Assembly (NCBI GenBank): GCA_009701885.1
Contig: WLJH01000002.1
Span: 62,001-126,000 of the forward strand
Reading direction: 5' to 3'
DNA: 64,000 nt
Source of the DNA: Actinomycetota bacterium
Lineage (GTDB): Bacteria; Actinomycetota; Actinomycetes; Propionibacteriales; Nocardioidaceae
How positions within the stretch are numbered: the first letter of the stretch is position 1; the number at the start of each line of letters is the position of its first letter. Positions 49,047 to 57,195 of this stretch are shown in pieces. The translations under genes and the position numbers were made by a program. The notes under the pieces were generated by a model, which was not told the DNA's origin, ran no database searches, and saw only the letters and a list, made by a program, of their open reading frames with translations.

Positions 49047-50759
49047 GTGCCCGACCCGCAGCGCGAAGAGCCGACGTCCATGGTCCCCGAGGGGGTCGAG
49101 GTGCTGCCGCGCGGGGTCAGCCTGGAGGGCGTCGTGCGCTTCACCGATGTCGCGGTCGCGGCCCTGGAGTCCGCCCGCGAGGAGGTGGACGCGCTCAACG
49201 TCTACCCCGTGCCCGACGGTGACACCGGCACCAACATGTACCTCACGCTCGCCGCGGCCCGCGACGCGGTCGAGCGGGCGGTCGTCGAGGCTGGCGGACC
49301 CGAGCGCTGCGGCGTGGGCCGCGGGCTGGAGGCCCTGGGCCGGGGCGCGCTGCTCGGTGCCCGCGGCAACTCCGGCGTCATCCTCAGCGAGATGCTGCGC
49401 GCCCTGGCCCGCCGCCTGGGCAGTGCGACACCGGAGGACCGCGCTGCCCTGCTCATGGCCGAGGGCATGCGCCTGGCGGCCGATGCGGCGTACGCCGCCG
49501 TCGGCACCCCCGTGGAGGGCACCATGCTCACCGTGGCGCGGGCGGCGGCCGACGCGGCCGCCGAGCGGGTCACGGACCCGGATGCCAGGACCCGCGACGT
49601 CGTGGCCGCGGCCGCGGCGGCGGCGCGGGAGGCGCTCGCCCGCACGCCCGACCAGCTGCAGACCCTCAAGGACGCCGGGGTCGTCGACGCCGGCGGCCGC
49701 GGCTTCAGCGTCGTGCTCGACGCGGCCGAGACGGCCCTCACCGGCCGGGTGCCGCCCACGGTGCGCACCCGGATCGGCACCCACCACATCCCCGTCCCGC
49801 AGCTGCGCCACGACCACGCCGCGCCGGGGGCCGACCTCAGCGAGGACGGGCCCGCCTACGAGGTGATGTACCTCCTCGACGCGCCCGCCGAGCGGGTCAC
49901 GACGCTGCGCGAGCGGCTGGCCGGGCTCGGCGACAGCCTCGTGGTGGTCGGTGACGAGGAGCTGTGGAACGTCCACGTCCACGTCGACGACGTGGGTGCT
50001 GCGATCGAGGCCGGCATCGAGGCCGGCCGCCCGCACCGGATCCGGGTCACGCACTTCGCCGAGCAGGTGGCCGAGCGGGCGGTCAGGCGCGAGGGCCGCG
50101 CCGTCGTGGTCGTCTCCGCCGGGCCCGGCCTCACCTCGCTCTTCACCGAGGCCGGAGCCGTGGTGGTCGAGGGCGGCCCCGGTCGGCGCCCCTCCACCGG
50201 ACAGCTGCTGGAGGCCATCACCGGCTGTCAGGCCAGCGAGGTCGTCGTGCTGCCCAACGACCCCGACTCCGTGCGGGTCGCCCAGGTGGCGGCCTCCACC
50301 GCCGAGCAGGACGAGGGCATCCGCGTCGTGGTCGTCCCGACCACCGCCCAGGTCCAGGGCCTGGCCGCGATCGCGGTGCACGAGCCAGGTCGCGCCTTCG
50401 ACGCCGACGTGCTCGAGATGACCGCGACGGCCCGGCACGCCCGCCACGGCGCGGTGACCGTCGCCGCCCGCCAGGCCATGACCATGGCCGGGCCCTGCGA
50501 GCCCGGCGACGTGCTGGGCGTGGTGGCCGGTGACTTCGCGGTCGTCGGCCAGCAGCTCGACGAGGTGGCGGCCGAGGTCGCCGACCGGCTGCTGCGCGGT
50601 GGTGGCGAGCTGGTCACGATCGTGGCCGGGGCCGAGGACCCCGACGGTGCGGCCGCCGCGCGGCTCGCCGGCTGGATCGAGGAGCACCACCCGCTCGCCG
50701 ACGTCGTCGTCTACGAGGGGGGCCAGGAGCGCTACCCGCTGCTGGTGGCGGTCGAGTGA
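49047..50759 (+). CDS. DAK2-domain kinase, FakA/YloV-like
   Basis: A 570-residue protein. The N-terminal DAK2/DhaL domain (about 20-215) has NVYPVPDGDTGTNMYLT with the Asp residues that bind Mg-ATP, and GARGNSGVILSE. A middle domain and a C-terminal DegV-like region (about 310-570) complete the FakA/YloV layout. In Gram-positive bacteria FakA phosphorylates fatty acids held by a FakB partner, not encoded here. TAACCT at 49034-49039 ends 7 nt before GTG 49047, favouring this start over an upstream frame at 48921. It overlaps recG by 4 bp, a conserved actinobacterial pair. Confidence 0.88.
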   Translation: MPDPQREEPTSMVPEGVEVLPRGVSLEGVVRFTDVAVAALESAREEVDALNVYPVPDGDTGTNMYLTLAAARDAVERAVVEAGGPERCGVGRGLEALGRGALLGARGNSGVILSEMLRALARRLGSATPEDRAALLMAEGMRLAADAAYAAVGTPVEGTMLTVARAAADAAAERVTDPDARTRDVVAAAAAAAREALARTPDQLQTLKDAGVVDAGGRGFSVVLDAAETALTGRVPPTVRTRIGTHHIPVPQLRHDHAAPGADLSEDGPAYEVMYLLDAPAERVTTLRERLAGLGDSLVVVGDEELWNVHVHVDDVGAAIEAGIEAGRPHRIRVTHFAEQVAERAVRREGRAVVVVSAGPGLTSLFTEAGAVVVEGGPGRRPSTGQLLEAITGCQASEVVVLPNDPDSVRVAQVAASTAEQDEGIRVVVVPTTAQVQGLAAIAVHEPGRAFDADVLEMTATARHARHGAVTVAARQAMTMAGPCEPGDVLGVVAGDFAVVGQQLDEVAAEVADRLLRGGGELVTIVAGAEDPDGAAAARLAGWIEEHHPLADVVVYEGGQERYPLLVAVE

Positions 50760-52975
50760 TCACACCGGACTCGCCGGTCGAGGTGGTGCTCGGCGACGCC
50801 AAGCACAAGTTGGTCAAGGCCGTCGTCGAGGGCCTGGGCCTGCGGACCGTGGGCGACCTGCTGCTCCACTTCCCGCGCCGCTACGTCAAGACCGGCGAGC
50901 TCACCGAGGTCGAGGGCCTGCACGACGGCGAGATGCTCGTCGTGGTCGGGCGGATCGCGCGGTGTGACCGCCGGCAGTACACCGACCGGCGCACCGGCCG
51001 CACGGCGTACCGCGTCGAGGCCGAGCTCGAGACCGACGGCCCGCGGCTGTCGATGACGTTCTTCGCCAAGGAGCAGCGGATCGCCGCCTGGCACGAGCGT
51101 CGGCTGGTCGTCGGCCGCCGCGGCATCTTCCAGGGCAAGGTCGGGCGCTTCCGCGACACCTGGCAGCTCACCAACCCGCAGATGGTGCTGATGGGCACGC
51201 CGGGGGAGGACGCCGCCCAGCTCTCGCTCGAGACCCTGGGCGACCTCTACCCGATCTACCCGCTCTCGGCCGGGGTCGAGTCCTGGGACCTCCAGCGCGC
51301 GGTGGCCTTCGCCCTCACCGTGGTCGAGGAGCTGCCCGAGCGGCTGCCCGAGGCGCTGCGCGAGGCCGAGGGACTGCTCGACGTGCGCACGGCGCTGGAG
51401 TGGGTCCACCGGCCCAGCGACTACGGCCAGGTCACGCGCGCCCAGCAGCGCTTCCGCTTCGAGGAGGCGCTGACCACCCAGCTCGTCCTGGCCCGGCGGC
51501 GCCGCGCGCTGCAGGCCCAGGGCGCCCGTCCCCGCACCGGCGGCGGCGGGCTGCTGGCCGCCTTCGACGCGCGGCTGCCCTTCGAGCTCACCGCCGGGCA
51601 GCGCGAGGTCGGCGCCGAGATCGAGGCCGACCTGGCACGCCCGCACCCGATGAACCGGCTGCTCCAGGGCGAGGTCGGCTCCGGCAAGACCCTCGTGGCG
51701 CTGCGCGCGATGCTGCGGGTCGTCGACTCCGGCGGCCAGGCCGCGCTGCTCGCGCCGACCGAGGTCCTGGCCCAACAGCACCACCGCTCGCTCACCGCGA
51801 TGCTCGGCGACCTGGCCGGCGGCGGGATGCTCGGCGGGCATCCCGAGGCGACCTCGTTGGAGCTGCTCACGGGGTCGATGACCAAGGCCCAGCGCACCGC
51901 GCCCCTGCTGCGGCTCGCCTCGGGGGAGGCCGGCCTCGTCGTCGGCACCCACGCCCTGCTCGAGGACGTCGTGCAGTTCGCCGACCTCGGCCTGGTGGTG
52001 GTCGACGAGCAGCACCGGTTCGGGGTCGAGCAGCGCGCGGCGCTGACCGACAAGGCCGGCACCCCGCCGCACGTCCTGGTCATGACCGCCACGCCGATCC
52101 CGCGCACCGTGGCCATGACCGTCTTCGGCGACCTCGAGACCTCGACCCTCTCCGAGCTGCCGGCCGGCCGGGCGCCGATCCAGACCACGGTCGTGCCCCT
52201 CGCCGACGCCCCGCGCTGGATCGACCGGGTCTGGCAGCGCGCCCGCGAGGAGGTGGAGAAGGGCCACCAGGTCTACGTCGTGTGCCCCCGCATCTCCGGC
52301 GACACCTCCGAGCAGGGCGAGTCCGACGCCCCCGCGGTGGAGGGCGAGACCCGCACCGACCGTCCCCTCGCCGCCGTGGAGGAGGTCGTCGAGGAGCTGG
52401 CCGCCGGGCCGCTCGCCGGGCTCCGGGTCGGCCTCCTGCACGGCCGCCTGCACCCCGAGGAGAAGGACCGCACCATGCGCGCGTTCGCCTCCGGGGACGT
52501 CGACGTGCTCGTCTCCACCACCGTCATCGAGGTCGGCGTCGACGTCGCCAACGCCACCACGATGGTGCTGCTCGACGCCGACCGCTTCGGCGTCTCCCAG
52601 CTGCACCAGCTGCGCGGCCGGGTCGGCCGCGGTGGGCTGCCCGGGCTCTGCCTGCTCGTGAGCCACGCCGAGGTCGGCACCCCCGCGCGCGAGCGGCTCG
52701 ACGCGGTCGCGGCCACCACCGACGGGTTCGAACTGAGCCGGGTCGACCTGGAGCAGCGGCGCGAGGGCGACGTCCTGGGTGCCTCCCAGTCCGGGTTCCG
52801 CTCCAGCCTCAAGGACCTGCGGGTCCTGCGCGACGAGAAGACGATCGTGCGCGCCCGTGAGGTCGCCGGCGCGCTGCTCGACGAGGACCCGGAGCTCGAC
52901 GGCGCCCCGCTGCTCGCGACCCTGGTGGCCGAGCTCGAGGAGTCCGTGCGCGCGGAGTTCGCCACCCGCTCCTGA
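50756..52975 (+). CDS. recG: ATP-dependent DNA helicase RecG
   Basis: A 739-residue helicase that regresses stalled replication forks and processes Holliday junctions. The N-terminal wedge (OB-fold) domain holds FPRRYVKTGELTEVEGL. The motor has Walker A GEVGSGKTL (Lys311), DEQH motif II (Asp417), TATPIPRTVAM and the motif VI region HQLRGRVGRGG. A short acidic insert (about 520-545) lies in the second motor domain. The GTG start overlaps the DAK2 gene stop. Two 22-bp tandem repeats lie just after the stop, followed by rsmD. Confidence 0.97.
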   Translation: MITPDSPVEVVLGDAKHKLVKAVVEGLGLRTVGDLLLHFPRRYVKTGELTEVEGLHDGEMLVVVGRIARCDRRQYTDRRTGRTAYRVEAELETDGPRLSMTFFAKEQRIAAWHERRLVVGRRGIFQGKVGRFRDTWQLTNPQMVLMGTPGEDAAQLSLETLGDLYPIYPLSAGVESWDLQRAVAFALTVVEELPERLPEALREAEGLLDVRTALEWVHRPSDYGQVTRAQQRFRFEEALTTQLVLARRRRALQAQGARPRTGGGGLLAAFDARLPFELTAGQREVGAEIEADLARPHPMNRLLQGEVGSGKTLVALRAMLRVVDSGGQAALLAPTEVLAQQHHRSLTAMLGDLAGGGMLGGHPEATSLELLTGSMTKAQRTAPLLRLASGEAGLVVGTHALLEDVVQFADLGLVVVDEQHRFGVEQRAALTDKAGTPPHVLVMTATPIPRTVAMTVFGDLETSTLSELPAGRAPIQTTVVPLADAPRWIDRVWQRAREEVEKGHQVYVVCPRISGDTSEQGESDAPAVEGETRTDRPLAAVEEVVEELAAGPLAGLRVGLLHGRLHPEEKDRTMRAFASGDVDVLVSTTVIEVGVDVANATTMVLLDADRFGVSQLHQLRGRVGRGGLPGLCLLVSHAEVGTPARERLDAVAATTDGFELSRVDLEQRREGDVLGASQSGFRSSLKDLRVLRDEKTIVRAREVAGALLDEDPELDGAPLLATLVAELEESVRAEFATRS

Positions 52976-52976
52976 C

Positions 52977-53020
52977 GACTCGGCACTGGTTCGAGGGTGA
53001 GTCGGCACTGGTTCGAGGGT
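52977..53020. repeat. Two 22-bp tandem repeats after recG
   Basis: Units at 52977-52998 and 52999-53020 differ at one position and read GASTCGGCACTGGTTCGAGG in common. A third unit begins (GACTCGG, 53021) and diverges into the rsmD promoter region. Confidence 0.75.
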
Positions 53021-53051
53021 GACTCGGGGCCCGAGCCCTAGGGTGGCGCCC

Positions 53052-53690
53052 GTGACCCGGATCATCGGCGGCTCCGCGGGCGGACGGCACCTGGCCACGC
53101 CGCGGGGCGAGGCCACCCGGCCCACCAGCGACCGGGTGCGCGAGGCCCTCTTCTCCGCGCTGGAGTCGTGGTTCGGCACGTGGGAGGGCGTGCGCGTCCT
53201 CGACCTGTACGCCGGGTCGGGGGCGCTCGGGCTGGAGGCCTGCAGCCGCGGCGCGGAGCACGCGCTGCTCGTGGAGAAGGACCGCCGCACGGCCCAGCTG
53301 GTCGCCGCCAACGCCCGCGAGCTCGGGCTGGCCCGCGCCCGGGTGGTGGGCGGCACCGTGCGCAGCACCCTCGCGGGGCGGCCGGAGGCGGCGTACGACC
53401 TGGTGCTGAGCGACCCGCCGTACCCGCTGGAGGACCAGGAGGTCGACGCGGACCTGGCCGCGCTGGTGGCGCACGGCTGGCTCGCGGACGAGGCGATGGT
53501 CGTCGTGGAGCGGTCACGCCGCAGCCCCGAGCCGCGGTGGCCCGCCGGGTTCGGCTCCACCCGGCGACGCAAGTACGGTGAGACGACGCTCTGGTCGGCC
53601 GTGTGGCAGCCGGGCGGCACCGACCAGCAGGACCGACCCGAGATCCCCGACCCTGGCAGCACCGAGCAGGCGCGGGACGAGCAGGAGTGA
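53052..53690 (+). CDS. rsmD: 16S rRNA (guanine966-N2)-methyltransferase
   Basis: A 212-residue methyltransferase of ribosome assembly. The start TRIIGGSAGGRHL is typical, VLDLYAGSGALGLEACSRGA binds SAM, and the catalytic N6/N2-type motif DPPY is at 121-124. The C-terminal 25 residues are a Gln/Asp/Glu-rich tail. TAGGGT at 53039-53044 ends 7 nt before GTG 53052, so this start is preferred to an upstream in-frame codon at 53019 that would lie in the tandem repeat. coaD follows directly, the classical pair. Confidence 0.95.
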   Translation: MTRIIGGSAGGRHLATPRGEATRPTSDRVREALFSALESWFGTWEGVRVLDLYAGSGALGLEACSRGAEHALLVEKDRRTAQLVAANARELGLARARVVGGTVRSTLAGRPEAAYDLVLSDPPYPLEDQEVDADLAALVAHGWLADEAMVVVERSRRSPEPRWPAGFGSTRRRKYGETTLWSAVWQPGGTDQQDRPEIPDPGSTEQARDEQE

Positions 53691-53692
53691 GT

Positions 53693-54190
53693 GTGCGCCG
53701 AGCAGTCTGTCCCGGCTCCTTCGACCCGGTGACCAACGGCCATCTCGACATCGTCGGGCGGGCCGCGGCCCTCTTCGACGAGGTCGTCGTGGCGGTCGGG
53801 GTGAACAAGTCCAAGTCGAGCAGCCGCATGTTCACCCCCGAGGAGCGGATGGACATGCTCCGCCGCGCCTGCGAGCCGTGGCCCAACGTCTCGGTCCGGG
53901 GCTTCACCGGCCTGCTCACCGACTTCTGCGCCGAGCACGGGATCCAGGCGATCGTGAAGGGCCTGCGCGCGGTCAGCGACTTCGACTACGAGCTGCAGAT
54001 GGCGCAGATGAACGCCTCGCTCACCGAGGTCGAGACCGTCTTCGTCCCCACCAGCCCGGCATGGTCCTTCCTGGCCAGCAGCCTGGTCAAGGAGGTGGCG
54101 ACCTACGGGGGCGACGTGTCCACGCTGGTCCCCGACTTCGTGCACGAGCAGCTGGTCGCCCGTGTGGCCGAGAGGGGCGCCGGTGCCTAG
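53693..54190 (+). CDS. coaD: Phosphopantetheine adenylyltransferase
   Basis: A 165-residue enzyme converting 4'-phosphopantetheine and ATP to dephospho-CoA. The nucleotidyltransferase motif TNGH is at 14-17 in CPGSFDPVTNGHLDIV, and the C-terminal ISSS-like FLASSLVKEVA segment is present. GTG 53693 has AGGAG at good distance; a GTG at 53687 would overlap the rsmD stop as GTGA and is the alternative start. The length is normal. It is co-transcribed with rsmD. Confidence 0.96.
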   Translation: MRRAVCPGSFDPVTNGHLDIVGRAAALFDEVVVAVGVNKSKSSSRMFTPEERMDMLRRACEPWPNVSVRGFTGLLTDFCAEHGIQAIVKGLRAVSDFDYELQMAQMNASLTEVETVFVPTSPAWSFLASSLVKEVATYGGDVSTLVPDFVHEQLVARVAERGAGA

Positions 54191-54268
54191 GGCATCGACC
54201 GACCTGACCAGGCAGGACGCCGTTTTGTCGCCCACCAGCCCGACGAGTACGCTGATCGCCGATCTGTT

Positions 54269-54844
54269 GTGCCCGGACCCGGAAGTGATCCCCTGACCAG
54301 CCTGGACCCGAGAGCGCCGCTCGTGCTCGACACCCGCGAGCTCGGCCGCCGCCCGGGGTCCCAACGTCAGGTGACGCGGACGGTGCCGGCGCCGGCAGAT
54401 CTGGGCATCGACGTCCTCCGTGTCCCGGAAGGCTCGCCGGTCGAACTCGACCTGCGGCTCGAAGCGGTCATGGAGGGAGTCCTGGTCACGGGCACGGCGC
54501 GAGCCGCGCTCGAGGGCGAGTGCGCACGGTGCCTGGAGCCGATCCACGACGAGATCGAGGCCTGGTTCCAGGAGCTGTACGTCTACGCCGAGCGCCAGAC
54601 CTCCCACGACGAGGACGACGAGGTCAGCAGGCTGCAGGACGACCTGGTCGACCTGGAGCCGCAGCTGCGGGACGCGGTGGTGCTGGAGCTGCCGTTCCAG
54701 CCCATGTGCACCGAGGACTGCCCCGGGCTCTGCACCGAGTGCGGAGCGCGACTGGCCGAGGACCCCGACCACGCCCACGAGGCGCCGGTCGACCCGCGGT
54801 GGGCAGGCCTGCAGGGCCTCCAGCAGGACCTGGACGAGAAGTAA
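54269..54844 (+). CDS. YceD/DUF177 family protein
   Basis: A 191-residue protein located directly upstream of rpmF, the conserved position of the YceD (DUF177) family, linked to 23S rRNA accumulation. It has CARCLEPI and the paired-Cys element CTEDCPGLCTECG near the C-terminus, which may bind zinc. The N-terminus is uncertain: GTG 54269 is the first candidate in frame, and TACGCT at 54248-54253 could be the promoter box. It would be on the same transcript as rpmF and rnc. Confidence 0.88.
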   Translation: MPGPGSDPLTSLDPRAPLVLDTRELGRRPGSQRQVTRTVPAPADLGIDVLRVPEGSPVELDLRLEAVMEGVLVTGTARAALEGECARCLEPIHDEIEAWFQELYVYAERQTSHDEDDEVSRLQDDLVDLEPQLRDAVVLELPFQPMCTEDCPGLCTECGARLAEDPDHAHEAPVDPRWAGLQGLQQDLDEK

Positions 54845-54889
54845 GCGAGAGGGTCGGAACCATCCGGCCCCCACACAAGGAGAAGAACA

Positions 54890-55075
54890 GTGGCTGTCCC
54901 GAAGCGGAAGATGTCGCGCAGCAACACCCGCCACCGTCGTTCGGCGTGGAAGACCAGCGCGCCGACCCTGGTGACCTGCGCGAACCCCGCGTGCGGTGCC
55001 AAGCACCTCCCGCACCGTGCGTGCGGCGAGTGCGGTCAGTACGGCGCTCGTGCCGAGCGTCGCCAGGTCCTCTGA
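54890..55075 (+). CDS. rpmF: 50S ribosomal protein L32
   Basis: A 61-residue ribosomal protein starting [21 protein letters not shown] zinc ribbon is formed by Cys pairs in CANPACG and CGECG. GTG 54890 has AAGGAG 8 nt upstream. It follows the yceD-type gene by 45 bp and is followed by, or overlaps, the rnc gene. Normal length for actinobacteria. Confidence 0.97.
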   Translation: MAVPKRKMSRSNTRHRRSAWKTSAPTLVTCANPACGAKHLPHRACGECGQYGARAERRQVL

Positions 55076-55871
55076 CCGACCTGTCCTGACCGGCACCATC
55101 GACACCTACGCGGGGCTGCGGTCCGCGCTCGGGGATCCTCTCCTGGACCCCGAGCTGCTGGACCGCGCCCTCACGCACCGTTCCTTCGCCTACGAGAACG
55201 GCGGTCTGCCGACCAACGAGCGCCTGGAGTTCCTCGGTGACTCCGTGCTCGGCGTCGTCGTGACCGAGACCCTCTACCGCACCCACCCCGACCTCTCCGA
55301 GGGCCGGCTGGCCAAGCTGCGGGCCGCCGTGGTCAACGCCCGCGCGCTGGCCGAGGTCGGCCGTGCCATCGGGCTGGGCGAGCACGTGAAGCTCGGCCGC
55401 GGCGAGGAGGCGACCGGCGGTCGCCAGAAGGCCTCGATCCTCTCCGACACCGTCGAGGCCGTCATCGGTGCCGTGCACCTGTCCGGCGGCGGCTTCGAGA
55501 CCTCCGCCGCCGTCGTGCACCGGCTCTTCGACCCGCTCATCGAGGCCGCCTCGGCCATGGGCGCCGGCCTGGACTGGAAGACCTCCCTCCAGGAGCTCTC
55601 CGCGGAGCACTCGCTCGGTGTGCCGGAGTACGTCATCGAGGACAGCGGCCCCGACCACATGAAGACCTTCACCGCCCAGGTCCGTGTCGGCGACCGGCTC
55701 TACGGCAACGGCACCGGCCGGTCGAAGAAGGAGGCCGAGCAGGGCGCGGCCGAGACGGCGTACGGCGAGATCGTGGCCGCCCTCGGCGTCGAGGACCCGG
55801 CCGTCGACGCCGCGACCTCCGCCGCCGCGGACGTCGCCGGCTCCGGCACCCCCGACGCCGCCGTCGACTGA
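55050..55871 (+). CDS. rnc: Ribonuclease III
   Basis: A 273-residue double-strand-specific RNase for rRNA and mRNA processing. The catalytic signature [13 protein letters not shown] is near residue 50, with the second acidic site in [10 protein letters not shown]. The double-stranded RNA-binding domain (about 170-240) includes KTSLQEL and [17 protein letters not shown]. An Ala-rich acidic tail ends the protein. The start is uncertain: there is no ATG, and GTG 55050, 55017 or 54996 would all overlap the end of rpmF in another frame. 55050 gives the shortest overlap (26 bp). mutM starts 1 bp after the stop. Confidence 0.92.
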   Translation: MPSVARSSDRPVLTGTIDTYAGLRSALGDPLLDPELLDRALTHRSFAYENGGLPTNERLEFLGDSVLGVVVTETLYRTHPDLSEGRLAKLRAAVVNARALAEVGRAIGLGEHVKLGRGEEATGGRQKASILSDTVEAVIGAVHLSGGGFETSAAVVHRLFDPLIEAASAMGAGLDWKTSLQELSAEHSLGVPEYVIEDSGPDHMKTFTAQVRVGDRLYGNGTGRSKKEAEQGAAETAYGEIVAALGVEDPAVDAATSAAADVAGSGTPDAAVD

Positions 55872-55872
55872 G

Positions 55873-56739
55873 GTGCCCGAGCTCCCCGAGGTCGAGGTCG
55901 TCCGGGCCGGCCTGGAGCGCCACGTCCTCGGCGCCCGCGTCCTCGGCGTCGACGTCCTGCACCCCCGCCCGGTGCGCCGCGACCCGCGCGGCCCCGAGGG
56001 CTTCGCCGCGGCGCTCGTCGGGAGGACCCTGACCGAGGCCCGACGCCGCGGGAAGTACCTCTGGCTGGCCCTCGACGACGGCGACGCCCTGCTCGCCCAC
56101 CTGGGCATGAGCGGACAGCTGCTCGTCCAGCCCGACGGCGCCGAGCCCGAGCGGCACCTGCGCGTCCGGATGCGCCTCGAGGGCGCCGCCGAGGGACGGC
56201 ACCTGCACTTCGTCGACCAGCGGATGTTCGGTGGGCTCATGGTCTCGGCCGGGGGAGCGAAGCTGCCCCCGGAGATCGCCCACATCGGGCGCGACCCCCT
56301 CGACCCGCTCTTCGACCTCGACGACGTCGCGCGCCGGGTGCGCAGCCGCACGGTGGCGATCAAGCGCCAGCTGCTGGACCAGAACCTGGTCTCGGGCATC
56401 GGCAACATCTACGCCGACGAGGCGCTGTGGCGGACCCGCGTGCACGGCGAGCGGCCCGGTGACCGGCTCACCCGCGCCCAGGTGGTCGAGCTGTTCGGAC
56501 ACGCCCGGGACGTCATGACCGACGCCCTGGCCCAGGGCGGCACCTCGTTCGACGCGCTCTACGTCAACGTCAACGGCGAGTCGGGCTACTTCGACCGCTC
56601 CCTGCACGCCTACGGCCGGGAGGGCGAGCCGTGCGACCGCTGCGCCCGTCCCATCCGGCGGGTCGCCTTCATGAACCGGTCCTCGTTCTTCTGCCCCGGC
56701 TGCCAGCCCGTCCCACGCCGGCGCAGCGCCCCTCGCTGA
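55873..56739 (+). CDS. mutM: Formamidopyrimidine-DNA glycosylase
   Basis: A 288-residue base-excision enzyme that removes 8-oxoguanine and opens the strand. After removal of the first residue the N-terminus is [13 protein letters not shown], with Pro as the Schiff-base nucleophile and Glu next to it. The DNA-intercalating region and helix-two-turn-helix [16 protein letters not shown] are present, and the C-terminal zinc finger is [10 protein letters not shown]...CPGC. GTG 55873 is one base after the rnc stop. The rpmF, rnc, mutM order is standard for actinobacteria. Confidence 0.97.
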   Translation: MPELPEVEVVRAGLERHVLGARVLGVDVLHPRPVRRDPRGPEGFAAALVGRTLTEARRRGKYLWLALDDGDALLAHLGMSGQLLVQPDGAEPERHLRVRMRLEGAAEGRHLHFVDQRMFGGLMVSAGGAKLPPEIAHIGRDPLDPLFDLDDVARRVRSRTVAIKRQLLDQNLVSGIGNIYADEALWRTRVHGERPGDRLTRAQVVELFGHARDVMTDALAQGGTSFDALYVNVNGESGYFDRSLHAYGREGEPCDRCARPIRRVAFMNRSSFFCPGCQPVPRRRSAPR

Positions 56740-56940
56740 GCGCCCCAGGGAGCCACCCGACCGGGCCGCTCCCGCCGCTCGCGGGAGGGGCGCGCCGAGC
56801 GGTCCAGCCGGGCCTCCCGGCCGGTTTGACCGGACCGGTGTCCGGTGCGATCCTGAGAGACGGTCCGGATGCTGGACCGACACCCCGGGCCTCCTGGCCC
56901 GACCTCCCCACCCCACCACCGTTGTCTGGAAGGTTCCCTC

Positions 56941-57144
56941 ATGGCCAAGGCGCTGCTCGGCTACATGCACAGCGACCTGCGGGACGCCCGACTCGTCACC
57001 GAGAACGCGCGCCTGCGCAACCGGGTCAGCGAGCTCGAGGCGCTCGTGACCACGCTCGCCGCGGAGAACGACCGCCTCGTGGCGGCCCAGGCGGCCGAGC
57101 TGATCGCCCCGCTGCAGCCGCGCAAGGAGATGCAGCCCGTCTGA
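56941..57144 (+). CDS. Small coiled-coil protein between mutM and smc
   Basis: A 67-residue protein, MAKALLGYMHSDLRDARLV followed by a heptad stretch (ARLRNRVSELEALVTTLAAENDRLVAAQA) that should form a coiled coil. It is soluble, without a signal peptide. GAAGG stands 7 nt before ATG 56941. Similar small proteins sit between mutM and smc in related actinobacteria as I recall; no function is known. It is in the right size range for an adaptor or a division-related scaffold, but this is speculation. Confidence 0.72.
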   Translation: MAKALLGYMHSDLRDARLVTENARLRNRVSELEALVTTLAAENDRLVAAQAAELIAPLQPRKEMQPV

Positions 57145-57195
57145 GGCTGCTCCCACGGCGCGTGACCGGGGCCGGGCCCCGTCGTTGATCGCGTC

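Noticed and set aside
52977..53020. Possible start of a CRISPR array
   Set aside because: Only two directly abutting 22-bp units without spacers; a simple tandem repeat.
50732..55105. A 1457-codon open frame on the minus strand
   Set aside because: It runs antisense to recG, rsmD, coaD and rpmF, all with clear families. Its protein is low-complexity and rich in Gly, Arg, Val and His. Such frames arise because stop codons are rare antisense to GC-rich genes.
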